Assembly (NCBI GenBank): GCA_003215655.1
Contig: QCKB01000003.1
Location: 1 to 64,000, forward strand
DNA from: Prochlorococcus sp. AG-409-J16
GTDB taxonomy: Bacteria > Cyanobacteriota > Cyanobacteriia > PCC-6307 > Cyanobiaceae
Direction: 5' to 3'
DNA: 64,000 nt
Positions 16,470 to 24,873 of this stretch are shown piece after piece. Both the position numbers and the translations under genes were made by a program. The notes under the pieces are model-generated. The model had not been told where the DNA came from, did not search any database, and was given only the letters and a program-made list of their open reading frames with translations. The stretch's first letter is position 1. Each line of letters begins with the position of its first letter.

Positions 16470-17882
16470 CTATTCAATAACTGTACATTTACCCCCCATA
16501 TTAACAGCTAATTCCCCACCCCAATTCGTTTCTCTACACCAGTTGCCTCCAATTGAGATTGTGTCAATTCTGATCTTACCTTCTTCAGCATTAGCTCTTA
16601 TCTCCTGATTGTATTTTTTATAACAACTTCCTAACTGCTGAGTTTCGCCTGCTGGATTGTTCCGGATATCGAATCTACAATTAGCATAATTAGGCAACCC
16701 AGGTCCAGATACAACAAATAATTGTCCGATACTCTGATCCTCGACTACTTTTGCAAGGTTATGCATTGCTGTTTTATATCCTATTCCTCTGCCGAGTTTC
16801 AGGTTGGAAATCCAATTAAGAGCATAGCGTCTTGTATCTAAATTAAGTTTCTTTGGAGTTGACCATAATTGCTGAATTCCTTCTCCAAATCTTTCCCGAC
16901 CTTCAAGCGTAATAATTTGAAGAGTTTCTCCATCAGAAAGATTCTCCACTGTCTTTATTAATTCTGCTTTTATAAAATCCAAATATGACAATCCTCCGAA
17001 AGTCAATGGATATAAAGAGCTATTAGTCGCAATAGCAAATGTTACTCCGTTACTTATAATGGGTTGGCCTAAAAAGTCACATGCATCTTTAGTTGCACAT
17101 GCTCCCGAAGATTTAGAGTTTCTTACTCTAGAAATTTGATCAGCAAAATTAAAGTCATTAATTCTACTAAAAGCACTTGATGAAATATATGCTTGAGATT
17201 TTCCAGAGCCTGGCTGATTAATTTCTGTTGATATACTAATTTCTGCATATTTACCAAATTCTCCTATACAAAGCTGAATGCCTTTAATTTGCTTCAAAAA
17301 AGTATTAACCTCGCAATCAATTTTCTTAATTGGACTTGATTTCACTCCATATAGAATAGGTTTTGTTATATAAGCCTGATTAGTATAATAACCTTTTTCA
17401 TTAATAGGGGGACCATATCGATAAAGTGTATGGTCCTGAATATCAGGATCAGGGTTAGGCTTAAGTATATAAGAAATTGGGCAGCCAAAGGAAGTATCTA
17501 GGCTAGGAGCCTTGTCATTATTAGGTTTATAATCAGAAGCTCTAAGAGCCTGGGCAGGGAATTGTATAGCCAAAAGAAGTTCACCATTAATAGGAGCTTT
17601 GCAAAGCGAACGATATTCTTCTAGGTCTGTAATTAATAATGTCCCACTTCTTATTTCATCTGTAATTTCAGTAAGTGTTTCCTGCAAATTAGCATTCATT
17701 TCCATATTCCTTTTACTTATCTTATTCATACGCATAGAGCTATTTAAAAAGAAATATGCTGCTCCTAATAACGTAAATGCCATTGCCGAAGCAACAATTA
17801 ATTCAGCCAAAGTAAAGCCATCTTCATCATCTTGAGAAAGAGATTTGTTGATCAAATACTTTTGAAAATTAAACCCGAGCAT
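16470..17882 (-). CDS. Minor pilin fused to a von Willebrand A-like domain
   Basis: A 470-aa protein. Leader to G22, then FTLAELIVASAMAFTLL with Glu at +5, resembling PilW/GspJ minor pilins. From about residue 280 the pattern follows a VWA domain: strand FAIATNSS, a helix with KAELIKTVENLSDGE, strand LQIITL, a GIGYKTAMHNLA segment at the MIDAS threonine position, strand LFVVSGP where TDG is usual, and IRIDTISIGG. The MIDAS DxSxS is degenerate (ATNSS), so metal binding may be lost. In Streptococcus sanguinis pili, minor pilin PilB carries a VWA module, a precedent for adhesive minor pilins. It lies 45 bp after the pilin at 17928, likely in one operon. Confidence 0.72.
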   Translation of the reverse strand: MLGFNFQKYLINKSLSQDDEDGFTLAELIVASAMAFTLLGAAYFFLNSSMRMNKISKRNMEMNANLQETLTEITDEIRSGTLLITDLEEYRSLCKAPINGELLLAIQFPAQALRASDYKPNNDKAPSLDTSFGCPISYILKPNPDPDIQDHTLYRYGPPINEKGYYTNQAYITKPILYGVKSSPIKKIDCEVNTFLKQIKGIQLCIGEFGKYAEISISTEINQPGSGKSQAYISSSAFSRINDFNFADQISRVRNSKSSGACATKDACDFLGQPIISNGVTFAIATNSSLYPLTFGGLSYLDFIKAELIKTVENLSDGETLQIITLEGRERFGEGIQQLWSTPKKLNLDTRRYALNWISNLKLGRGIGYKTAMHNLAKVVEDQSIGQLFVVSGPGLPNYANCRFDIRNNPAGETQQLGSCYKKYNQEIRANAEEGKIRIDTISIGGNWCRETNWGGELAVNMGGKCTVIE

Positions 17883-17927
17883 GGCAAATGTTTTGATATA
17901 AGTAATTTTGATAGATTCAAAAAGAAT

Positions 17928-18485
17928 TTAGCAGTCCTGTTCAGGAACTTCTCTTCCTTTCTGCTTCAACAAAACTACTTTGGTATTTCCTGTGGCATGG
18001 TTAAAGCAACCTGTTACTCCATACCCATAATCAGAATATTCACCAGCTGGAAGAGCTGTCATATATGTAATGCCTGTTTTTTGTCCTAGCGCAATATTAA
18101 ATATTCCACTAGGACTATTCCAATATCTAGTTCCTGTAGGCCCAGAAAGAGGTGCTGTTTTGCAAGCAACTGGATTTCTTTGGCCATTAGCAACATTTGA
18201 AGCACATCCCTTTACAGAGACAAATTCTGACAAGTCAGTATCAGTCAAAGGAGGAGTATTATATATAATAAAAAAGGCTTGAACAGCTTTTATATAAGAA
18301 GAAATAAGGACAGCCGCCTCTTGCTGCTTAGCTTTATCTCCAGCATTCATAAAGCTTGGAATTGCGATAGAAGAGAGAATTCCAATAATCATCACCACAA
18401 CTATTAATTCCACCAACGTGAATCCTTCGTCTTCTTTCCTAGAGAGCAGGTATTGAATCAGTCTTTGTTTCACTTTCACTGCCAT
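17928..18485 (-). CDS. Type IV pilin (PilA-like)
   Basis: A 185-aa pilin. The 21-residue leader MAVKVKQRLIQ... ends RKEDEG, then FTLVELIVVVMIIGIL with Glu at +5. It is a close paralogue of the pilin at 216-794: both share SSIAIPSFMNA, DKAKQQEAA, LTDTDLSEFVSV, RYWNSPSG and YGYGVTGCFNH. A terminal Cys probably closes the D-loop. It is followed after 45 bp by the VWA minor pilin. Its upstream leader is shared with the partial pilin at the left edge, pointing to duplication of gene plus control region. Confidence 0.92.
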   Translation of the reverse strand: MAVKVKQRLIQYLLSRKEDEGFTLVELIVVVMIIGILSSIAIPSFMNAGDKAKQQEAAVLISSYIKAVQAFFIIYNTPPLTDTDLSEFVSVKGCASNVANGQRNPVACKTAPLSGPTGTRYWNSPSGIFNIALGQKTGITYMTALPAGEYSDYGYGVTGCFNHATGNTKVVLLKQKGREVPEQDC

Positions 18486-19034
18486 TCTTTCTTCAGTTTG
18501 ATCACGCTGATCACTTTCAACAAGATTTCAAGGGGAAATGCGACATATTTTCGACCTACTGAATTAAGAAACCTTTCCAACACTGGGGGTTCATCACTGG
18601 ACAACGTGTGCAGTGGGAATTGAGCCTAAAGCTGGAAGACCAAACAGTTCTGAAAAGGCGTTCGATCGGTGTCTCCCATAACCGTCATTCCATCCATTTC
18701 AAGAGACAGAGGAATGATTACTGAAATTTTCTACCTATATGGAATCAAGAAAAAAGCCAATACCAGCTGAAACTTGAAAATGGCTCATTCAAATCAATCA
18801 CACTTTATTCAAAACCTTATTTCATCGTTACCTCCTAGTCATATCAATCGATTTAAGCGAAAGTTTGTTAATCCAGGCAAACTTTTTCACCCCCCGGATC
18901 TTCAATCTGGGGCGTTTTTTTTGGCCAACAAATTTCTCTAATTCTTTAGATAGCGCGCCCAGCTAAGCGCAATACATAAACCTATAGCAACGTTCAAATC
19001 ACCCTTGATTTCTTAAAAGCCAGCGCATAATTCC
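18486..19034 (+). repeat. Interspersed element, copy 1 (blocks A-B-C-D)
   Basis: Non-coding DNA that aligns in order with 20744-21305, 22530-22656 and 23720-24287. Shared landmarks are GTTCGATCG, TATATGGAATCAAG, the string TCATATCAATCGATTTA, the GGATCTTCAATCTGGGG hairpin and TTGATTTCTTAAAAGCC. Block A is also the leader of the pilin that starts at 18485. The remaining bases to the next gene (19035-19118) hold a small tandem AATCTAGT repeat and nothing else that I can identify. Confidence 0.75.
18890..18922 (+). terminator. Rho-independent terminator-like hairpin
   Basis: A C-rich arm (CCCCCGGAT), a short loop and a complementary ATCTGGGG arm are followed, two bases on, by eight T. It points rightwards, yet no plus-strand gene ends upstream of it: the nearest upstream gene is the minus-strand pilin. 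It could therefore end an unannotated RNA made from copy 1 of the repeat. The hairpin recurs in the other copies, but their T-runs are degraded. Confidence 0.6.
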
Positions 19035-19118
19035 GTAAGTCTTGTTGCGATGGCCATAGGAGGGCCAATAGATAATCTAGTAATCTAGTAATCTTGGGGC
19101 TATAGAGTAGGAACTGAG

Positions 19119-20612
19119 ATGGAGGATTGGAAAAAGTATCAAGAACTAGGGTTAGATTTATATAGAAAAGGTAAATTTGAAGAGTCTATTGATGCATATA
19201 AAAAGTCTCTTGAACTGAACGAGGATTTGGAATCTTATAAATTTATAGGAAATAGCTTAATGGTTCTAGGAAGGAACGAAGATGCCGTCGTGGAATATAA
19301 AAAATGCATAGAAATATCTGAAAATTGGTATTTCTACAAAGCTCTAGGGTGGGCCCTCCTCGGATCGAATAGGCTTAAAGAAGCAGAGAACGCATACAGG
19401 AAATCATTATGCCTCCATCAAGAGCATGAATCATATTTAGGGCTAGGACTTACATTGAATAATCTTTCTAGATATGAAGAAGCAATTAACGCATATAGGA
19501 TGTCATTAGGGCTCCAGGAGGGATGGAGAGCTTATCAAGAACTAGGACTTACATTGAATAGTCTATCTAGATATATTGAAGCGAGAGATATGTTTTCCAA
19601 ATCATTGTCTATTATTGAGTCAAATAAAGAGAAAGAAACTGTAAATACTTCTTTCGTCAAAGTTGGTTTATCAAAATCTCTTGAAGGAATGCAATTGTTC
19701 GAGGAAGCTCTTAAGGTGTTTTTTGATGCATCAGATCCTGACGAAAAAGAATGGGATTGTATCCATTCTATAGGCCGAAAACTTGTTAATAATTCAAATT
19801 ATGATCTAGCAATCCGATATTTTTCTCTGGCTACAAAAAGATACACGAATATATACGAAACAGAAGCAGCTTTGGTCTGGGCAATTATAAAGTCAGGTAG
19901 ATCATCTGAATATCAAAATTACATTTCTAATCTAGTAATTAGTGAAAAATGGGATTTGATTGATTTTTACCTTAATGGTATTAATCATGATATTGATCAT
20001 ATTTATGACAAGGAGAGTGCTCGATATATGATGTACAAACTAAATAAGGTTAAGTGCCTAAACAGTAGGGATGCTGTTCGTTATGCAGCAATAAATGAAA
20101 TAAGCCTAAAAGATGGACTAATTATGGAGTTTGGAGTTCATAAAGGAGATTCAATTAGGTTAATAGCAAATTCTTTAACTAATCAAGTAATACATGGATT
20201 TGATTCGTTTTATGGTCTTCCAGAAGATTATGTGTCATTTTACAGAAAAGGCGCCTTTTCTACAGAAGGAAACCTACCCCTAGTTCCATCTAATGTTCAA
20301 TTACATCAAGGCTGGTTTAATAAAACTCTGCCATTATTTCTGAAAAATAATAAGGTTAAATATTCAAGTCTAATACACATTGATTGTGACTTATACTCAT
20401 CAACTAAAACCGTTTTATCACTACTTAATAATACAATTGTGCCTGGATCAATTATTATCTTTGATGAGTATTTTAATGGTGTTGGTTGGAAAGAAAATGA
20501 ATTCAAGGCATTCCAAGAATATGTAGAAGAATATGGAGTAACTTATGAATATATTTTTTATTCAAGAATAAGAGCATCTAATGTCGTTGTTCGCATCACT
20601 GATAAAAAATAA
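19119..20612 (+). CDS. TPR protein with C-terminal TylF-like methyltransferase domain
   Basis: A 497-aa fusion. Residues 1-160 contain about four or five 34-residue tetratricopeptide repeats (for example EEAINAYRMSLGL), with more helical repeat-like sequence to about 260. Residues about 330-495 resemble the TylF/macrocin O-methyltransferase family: IMEFGVHKGDSIR (SAM site), HGFDSFYGLPEDY, HIDCDLYSST and IIIFDEYFNG, where acidic residues would bind metal. Probable role is methylating a sugar or glycan, with the TPR part binding a partner (inference). It stands alone between two repeat copies and looks like an accessory gene. Confidence 0.82.
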   Translation: MEDWKKYQELGLDLYRKGKFEESIDAYKKSLELNEDLESYKFIGNSLMVLGRNEDAVVEYKKCIEISENWYFYKALGWALLGSNRLKEAENAYRKSLCLHQEHESYLGLGLTLNNLSRYEEAINAYRMSLGLQEGWRAYQELGLTLNSLSRYIEARDMFSKSLSIIESNKEKETVNTSFVKVGLSKSLEGMQLFEEALKVFFDASDPDEKEWDCIHSIGRKLVNNSNYDLAIRYFSLATKRYTNIYETEAALVWAIIKSGRSSEYQNYISNLVISEKWDLIDFYLNGINHDIDHIYDKESARYMMYKLNKVKCLNSRDAVRYAAINEISLKDGLIMEFGVHKGDSIRLIANSLTNQVIHGFDSFYGLPEDYVSFYRKGAFSTEGNLPLVPSNVQLHQGWFNKTLPLFLKNNKVKYSSLIHIDCDLYSSTKTVLSLLNNTIVPGSIIIFDEYFNGVGWKENEFKAFQEYVEEYGVTYEYIFYSRIRASNVVVRITDKK

Positions 20613-20638
20613 CCATCTTATAAAGTAATGATTAAAAC

Positions 20639-20743
20639 CGCATAATTCCCAACTGAATAATAATGCCCCTCTCAGTAAGTAGGGCATGGTTAAGTGAACA
20701 TGGTCATGTGAAAATTCACCTGACCTCAATAGGAGATATTAGC
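20639..20743 (+). other. Block E: conserved 105-bp element with two hairpins
   Basis: Aligned without gaps to 24283-24387 with about 12 differences in 105 positions. Hairpin 1 is ATGCCC...GGGCAT (20663-20687), with both arms conserved and the loop varied. Hairpin 2 is GTGAA-AA-TTCAC (20708-20719), which in the other copy reads GTAAA-AA-TTTAC, so a G-C pair has become A-T on both sides. It ends with AGGAGATATTAGC. It is possibly an RNA element or a protein-binding palindrome, function unknown. Confidence 0.6.
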
Positions 20744-21305
20744 GGTGTCTTTTACATAATTCTGATTACGCTCCTTCCTTTCAGCAAAATTTCAAGGGTT
20801 AAAACCACATAATTAATAACTGCTTAATCAAGAACCCTTACCACCACTCATTTCTCATGACGTGACTTGCTTTCACGTGAGAATTTGTCGGAAATCAATA
20901 AGACCCAATAGTGATGGGAAGGCTTTAGAGAGTCCCCAATCGGGACTCTCTCCCATTCAACGCAACGCCAAAGAAGTAGTCTCGCTGAAATTTGCTGCCC
21001 AAATGAAATCAAGCAACAACCCAGTCCCTATAAGAGTTTTACTCAACTTCCAAAATGGCAGTAACAAGTTAGACAACCTTTTGACAACCCCTGTTTTCAC
21101 CGTTGGGATCTAGTCATACCAATCGATTTACCTACCTGTAGAGACTTACTCACGTAAGGTATAGACGCCCAGTCATACCTAGGGTTCTCAGAGAAAGTTT
21201 GAATTCTGGCTCAAACTTTATTCAAACTTCTTCACCCCCGGATCATTAATATGGGTGGTGGTGGTGCTCTTATTTAGCCCTTAAATTTCACTAATTCACT
21301 AGATC
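20639..21305 (+). repeat. Interspersed element, copy 2 (blocks E-A-B-C)
   Basis: Aligns with copy 4 over long stretches: GGGAAGGCTTT, CAACGCCAAAGA, ATGAAATCAAGCAACAACC, CAACTTC, AATGGCAG, AAGTTAGACAA and CATACCAATCGATTTA. Block E (20639-20743) comes first. The C-block hairpin is altered here (CGGATCATTAATATGGG). The remainder up to the gene at 21411 is AT-rich without recognisable content. An 83-codon frame from 20862 lies wholly inside the repeat and is not treated as a gene. Confidence 0.75.
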
Positions 21306-21410
21306 CTAAAATCTTCAATTTTGTAATCGTTAAGATGCCAAATGATGCCTCGAATTTAGACTAACAATCAAACTTTTTTTTTATAATGGAAATATCAGAA
21401 AAAATTCAGA

Positions 21411-22481
21411 ATGAATAAGTCTCCAAGCACAGTTGAAATTATAAATTTCATATATAAGCTAACAGAATCGCATGGATCTAGATACGCATATAACCGGTTA
21501 AGATCTTATATCTCCCAAATGGACAAGAACTCTATACCTGATGTTCTCATAGCCGCTAGCAATACATTATTTTGGGCTACCAAAAACCAAGAGCGGAGCG
21601 AACAGCTACTTTTCAGGCAAATGTTAGCCAAAGGGATTTCTCTTCCTACTGAAACTCTCTTTGCAAATGGTTTTCCTAAAAGAGAGTTCATTGTGTACGG
21701 TAACAATACAGAAGGTCGTCAAGGCGACCAACTTAGCAAGTTATCATATATGCTAAATGCACAAAGTGCATTGAATATCGTACTTTGTATTAGATCTGAA
21801 TTATCTAAAAATAAATCAATTTTAATATCGAATAAAAATAATTTTGAAACTGATTTACCATCAATTGATCAGATCTCTATTTATCCTTATCTAAAAGCTA
21901 TAGCCCTACAAAACTCTTTTAAAAGAAGTTTACTTCAAGGCTGCAATAGAAATTTATTTAATAAATTACCTTCTTTTAAAGAATACAACGGCCTTCTTAA
22001 GGATAATTCATTGGTAATCCATATTAGAGGTGGAGATGCATTATTTGATGGTCAAATACCATTACCTCCAGCTAGCTATTACCAAAATATTATTGATAGT
22101 ACTGAAGTCAATAATGTTCTTATCGTAACTGAGCCCAAGCCGGTTACGCAACAAGAAAGAGTCAATCCACTTCCTGATATCATACAATCCCATTGCCACA
22201 AAATGAGCATTGAATCAAAAATAATTTCTAGTAAAGATCCTCTTTTTGATGCAGGCTTAATATTTAATGCAAATCGAATTGTTTGTTCAAATTCGACTTT
22301 TTCAATTTACCTTGCACTTTTTAGTAATAGTTGTAATACGATCTATATACCGAAACTATTTAAAGAAAGTAATTGGATTATAGACACGAGTATCAATTAT
22401 GTTGACTGTCATAAGAAATTTAATGCAATCAAATGGGAAAATAGTCTCCAATATAGAATGGACTGGGTCAGCTACAACTAA
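21411..22481 (+). CDS. Glycosyltransferase-like protein with HIRGGD motif
   Basis: A 356-aa protein whose segment LVIHIRGGD (about residues 201-209) resembles the HxRxGD nucleotide-sugar motif of GT11-type and related fucosyltransferases. It is followed by PPASYYQNII, VLIVTEP and a late IVCSNSTFSIYLALFS segment, which match the C-terminal donor-binding lobe of that fold. The N-terminal 120 residues are not recognised. It probably transfers fucose or a related sugar to a surface glycan. It stands alone between repeat copies 2 and 3, with a GDP-sugar cluster nearby. Confidence 0.65.
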   Translation: MNKSPSTVEIINFIYKLTESHGSRYAYNRLRSYISQMDKNSIPDVLIAASNTLFWATKNQERSEQLLFRQMLAKGISLPTETLFANGFPKREFIVYGNNTEGRQGDQLSKLSYMLNAQSALNIVLCIRSELSKNKSILISNKNNFETDLPSIDQISIYPYLKAIALQNSFKRSLLQGCNRNLFNKLPSFKEYNGLLKDNSLVIHIRGGDALFDGQIPLPPASYYQNIIDSTEVNNVLIVTEPKPVTQQERVNPLPDIIQSHCHKMSIESKIISSKDPLFDAGLIFNANRIVCSNSTFSIYLALFSNSCNTIYIPKLFKESNWIIDTSINYVDCHKKFNAIKWENSLQYRMDWVSYN

Positions 22482-22529
22482 TTTACTGGCTACCAGTCTT
22501 AAGACATTTATTTCACAGGAGATTTTCCG

Positions 22530-22656
22530 TTCGCCTCCTCGGATCTTCAATCTGGGGGGTATTTGGCTACTAAATTTAACTAATTCATTAGATAGCAAGC
22601 CAAGCGCCATACATAGACCTATGCCAACGTTCCAAATCAACGCTTGATTTCTTAAA
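22530..22656 (+). repeat. Interspersed element, copy 3 (partial, blocks C-D)
   Basis: Contains CGGATCTTCAATCTGGGG and a D-block whose last 39 bases (22618-22656) are identical to 24238-24276 in copy 4. Blocks A, B and E are missing. The break at the left occurs just after the stop of the glycosyltransferase gene. The 72 bp to the end of folE hold nothing I recognise. Confidence 0.8.
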
Positions 22657-22728
22657 CCAAGTAATTTATGTGTAAAATCAACAATTAACTAAAAATCTAT
22701 TTCAACGGCAATAGAGAAAAAGAAGCCT

Positions 22729-23475
22729 TTAATAATTCTTCCCAACGGTAGATTGTTGTCTAACTAGTTCAAAAAATTCCTGCTTGAGATTAGGGTCATG
22801 GCGGAAATCTCCTCTAACCACTGAGTTAATCATACTAGTATCTGGTTCTTTAACTCCTCGCCATTTCATACAATAATGTTGTGCCTTGATAATAATTCCT
22901 AAACCTTTAGGATTACATAAATTCTCAATTTCATCAGCAAGTATCATTACAGCTTCTTCCTGAATATGAGGCCTAGAAAATACCCAATCGGCAACTCTTG
23001 CAAATTTCGAAAGACCTATTACTTTTTCTCCTGGCTTAATGCCTATCCAACAGTCTCCAAGAATCGGAACCAAGTGATGTGAGCAGGCGGATCGTACAGT
23101 TATTGGTCCAACCGTATAAATCTCGTCTAGGTTTTTATCATTTGGAAAACTAGTAACCTTTGGCTGTTTGTGATACCTACCTTTAAATACTTCATTTATA
23201 TACATCCTAGAGACTCTTTCTGCAGTTTCTTGAGTGTTATGATCATTATCTACATCAATTAAAAGGGTCTTGAGTAAATCTCTTACCCTTGTTGCAACCT
23301 CTTTTTCAAGAGTTTCTAATTCACCTGGAAGAATGTAATCTGAAATATTATCATTAGCATGAAATCTAGCATTGTCAGCTTGAATTCGCGCACGAATTAT
23401 TTCAGAAACCAACCTGCATGTAAACGTATCTTCATTATCCTCATTAATATTTTTAACTGAGTTTGTACTAGTCAT
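22729..23475 (-). CDS. folE: GTP cyclohydrolase I
   Basis: Converts GTP to 7,8-dihydroneopterin triphosphate, the first step of folate and pterin synthesis. The 248-aa protein has the zinc ligands in SACSHH (near residue 129) and QHYCMKWRG (near 200), plus GPITVRSACSHH, GLSKFARV and RPHIQEE signatures. The N-terminal 45 residues are a family-variable extension. It is the only minus-strand gene among the repeat-separated genes and lies between copies 3 and 4. Whether this is the sole folE or a second, acquired copy cannot be told from this window. Confidence 0.95.
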   Translation of the reverse strand: MTSTNSVKNINEDNEDTFTCRLVSEIIRARIQADNARFHANDNISDYILPGELETLEKEVATRVRDLLKTLLIDVDNDHNTQETAERVSRMYINEVFKGRYHKQPKVTSFPNDKNLDEIYTVGPITVRSACSHHLVPILGDCWIGIKPGEKVIGLSKFARVADWVFSRPHIQEEAVMILADEIENLCNPKGLGIIIKAQHYCMKWRGVKEPDTSMINSVVRGDFRHDPNLKQEFFELVRQQSTVGKNY

Positions 23476-23719
23476 AATTAGCTTTTTAGATCAATAAGAA
23501 GCAACCGCTATTTAAGCAATCAAATTTTCAAGGATACCACTATAGCACATTGAAAAGAAACAGTTGCAGCTAGAACCAGTTAGAGATTAGTGCCTATTTG
23601 ACATTCACATAGAGCTTATTAGACAAAGGCTGGAGTTTAATGTCTTTCAAATGGAGACGGTTTGCCATCCCTATTAAATAGGCAAATCTGATCACACCCA
23701 TCCTTTTTAGAAAGTTGCT

Positions 23720-24387
23720 GGAGTTAAAGTCACATACTCTGTAGTTGTCGAACAGAAAATCCTTTTCGATACTGGGATTTTACAACAGACTTGCGGTGTG
23801 TCGAGAATTTGAGTGACCATTTTTGACCAATAACCCTTGGGAAGGCTTTCGATCGTCCACCATAGGAACTCTATTCAATACACATCAACGCCAAAGACGA
23901 ATGATCGACTGATTTGCTGCGTATATGAAATCAAGCAACAACCGAGTTCATAAAGGCGTTTTGCCCAACTTCAGAAATGGCAGTTTCAAGTTAGACAAAC
24001 TTTCTCAAATCCTGTTCCCACCTTTGAGGCTTAGTGATACCAACTGATTTCGACGACGTTTAGCACTACTCTCGCAAGGGATAAAAACCCAGTTATACCG
24101 ATGCTTTTAGCTTTCTTGTCAAACTTTGGTAGAACTCTTCCCCTTCGGATCTTCAATCTGGGGGTGGGTGAATTTATTTGGCCCTCAAATTTCTCTACTT
24201 AATTAGATAACAAGCCAAGCCAAGAGCAATACATAGCCCTATGCCAACGTTCCAAATCAACGCTTGATTTCTTAAAAGCCAGCGCATAATTCTAAACTTA
24301 ATAATAATGCCCATCTCAGCCAGTAGGGCATGGTTAAGCGAACATTGTCAAGTAAAAATTTACCTGACATCAATAGGAGATATTAGC
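23720..24387 (+). repeat. Interspersed element, copy 4 (blocks A-B-C-D-E)
   Basis: The most complete copy, with all five blocks in order between folE and the sugar cluster. Landmarks are CGATACTGGG, GAAGGCTTTCGATCG, GAAATCAAGCAACAACC, GTGATACCAACTGATTT, GGATCTTCAATCTGGGGG, AATTAGATAACAAGCC, TTGATTTCTTAAAAGCC and block E at the right. Bases 23476-23719 upstream and 24388-24462 downstream show no gene. Part of 23476-23719 should contain the folE promoter. Confidence 0.78.
24283..24387 (+). other. Block E, second copy
   Basis: Same 105-bp length as 20639-20743. ATGCCC/GGGCAT arms are at 24307-24312 and 24326-24331, and the GTAAA-AA-TTTAC hairpin is at 24352-24363. It lies 75 bp beyond the 3' end of the sugar cluster's last gene, on the opposite strand to that gene. 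I find no third copy in the window. Confidence 0.6.
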
Positions 24388-24462
24388 TTTGAAGAGGGTT
24401 GAGATGATGAAGTGCCAAATATAAGTTTGAAGTTTCTTACCTAATATTATTGTTAATATAGT

Positions 24463-24873
24463 TTATCCAGAAAGCGAGCGCATTGATTCTGGGTAATATG
24501 GAGTGTTCTTTAATTCTACAAATTTAAAGTCATCGGAAAGTACGCTTATAGAGTGTCCCGCATCTGGAAAAGTAATTAATATCATGCCAGATGATAATAC
24601 AACTATTTCTAAAAGCTTATCAAAGGAGTAAAGGGCTACATTAGCCTTGCCACTTAGAACTAGCCAAACCTCATGAGGCAAGACTTTTATATTGTCATAT
24701 AGATTACTACTAGTATGAACATGAGGTTTAACATTAGTCCCTTTTTTAAGTTTAATAGAAGATATTTGAACTGGATAGTCATGATCAAATAAATCAACAC
24801 GACATTCTTCACTTTTTGAAGTGTCAAATACTAAATGGGATGGCAAGCCATCATGGTGATAGTAATATTTCAT
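24463..24873 (-). CDS. Cupin-fold protein
   Basis: A 136-aa single-domain cupin. The motif HVHTS (near residue 50) and the later PDAGHSISVLSDDF (near 105-118) supply possible metal-binding histidines and acids. The pattern resembles the WbuC/ChrR-like small cupins found in O-antigen loci, but substrate is unknown. Its start overlaps the stop of the Gmd-like gene by 4 bp, so it is the last gene of the sugar operon. Confidence 0.65.
   Translation of the reverse strand: MKYYYHHDGLPSHLVFDTSKSEECRVDLFDHDYPVQISSIKLKKGTNVKPHVHTSSNLYDNIKVLPHEVWLVLSGKANVALYSFDKLLEIVVLSSGMILITFPDAGHSISVLSDDFKFVELKNTPYYPESMRSLSG

Noticed and set aside
20862-21113. 83-codon plus-strand frame
   Set aside because: It lies entirely in a repeat copy, and the aligned region in copy 4 has no matching open frame.
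22399-22647. Frames on both strands at the end of the HIRGGD glycosyltransferase
   Set aside because: They overlap the real gene and repeat copy 3 and show no protein features.
18486-24387. Integron or insertion-sequence array
   Set aside because: No integrase, transposase, terminal inverted repeats or attC-type palindromes were seen; only the layout resembles cassettes.
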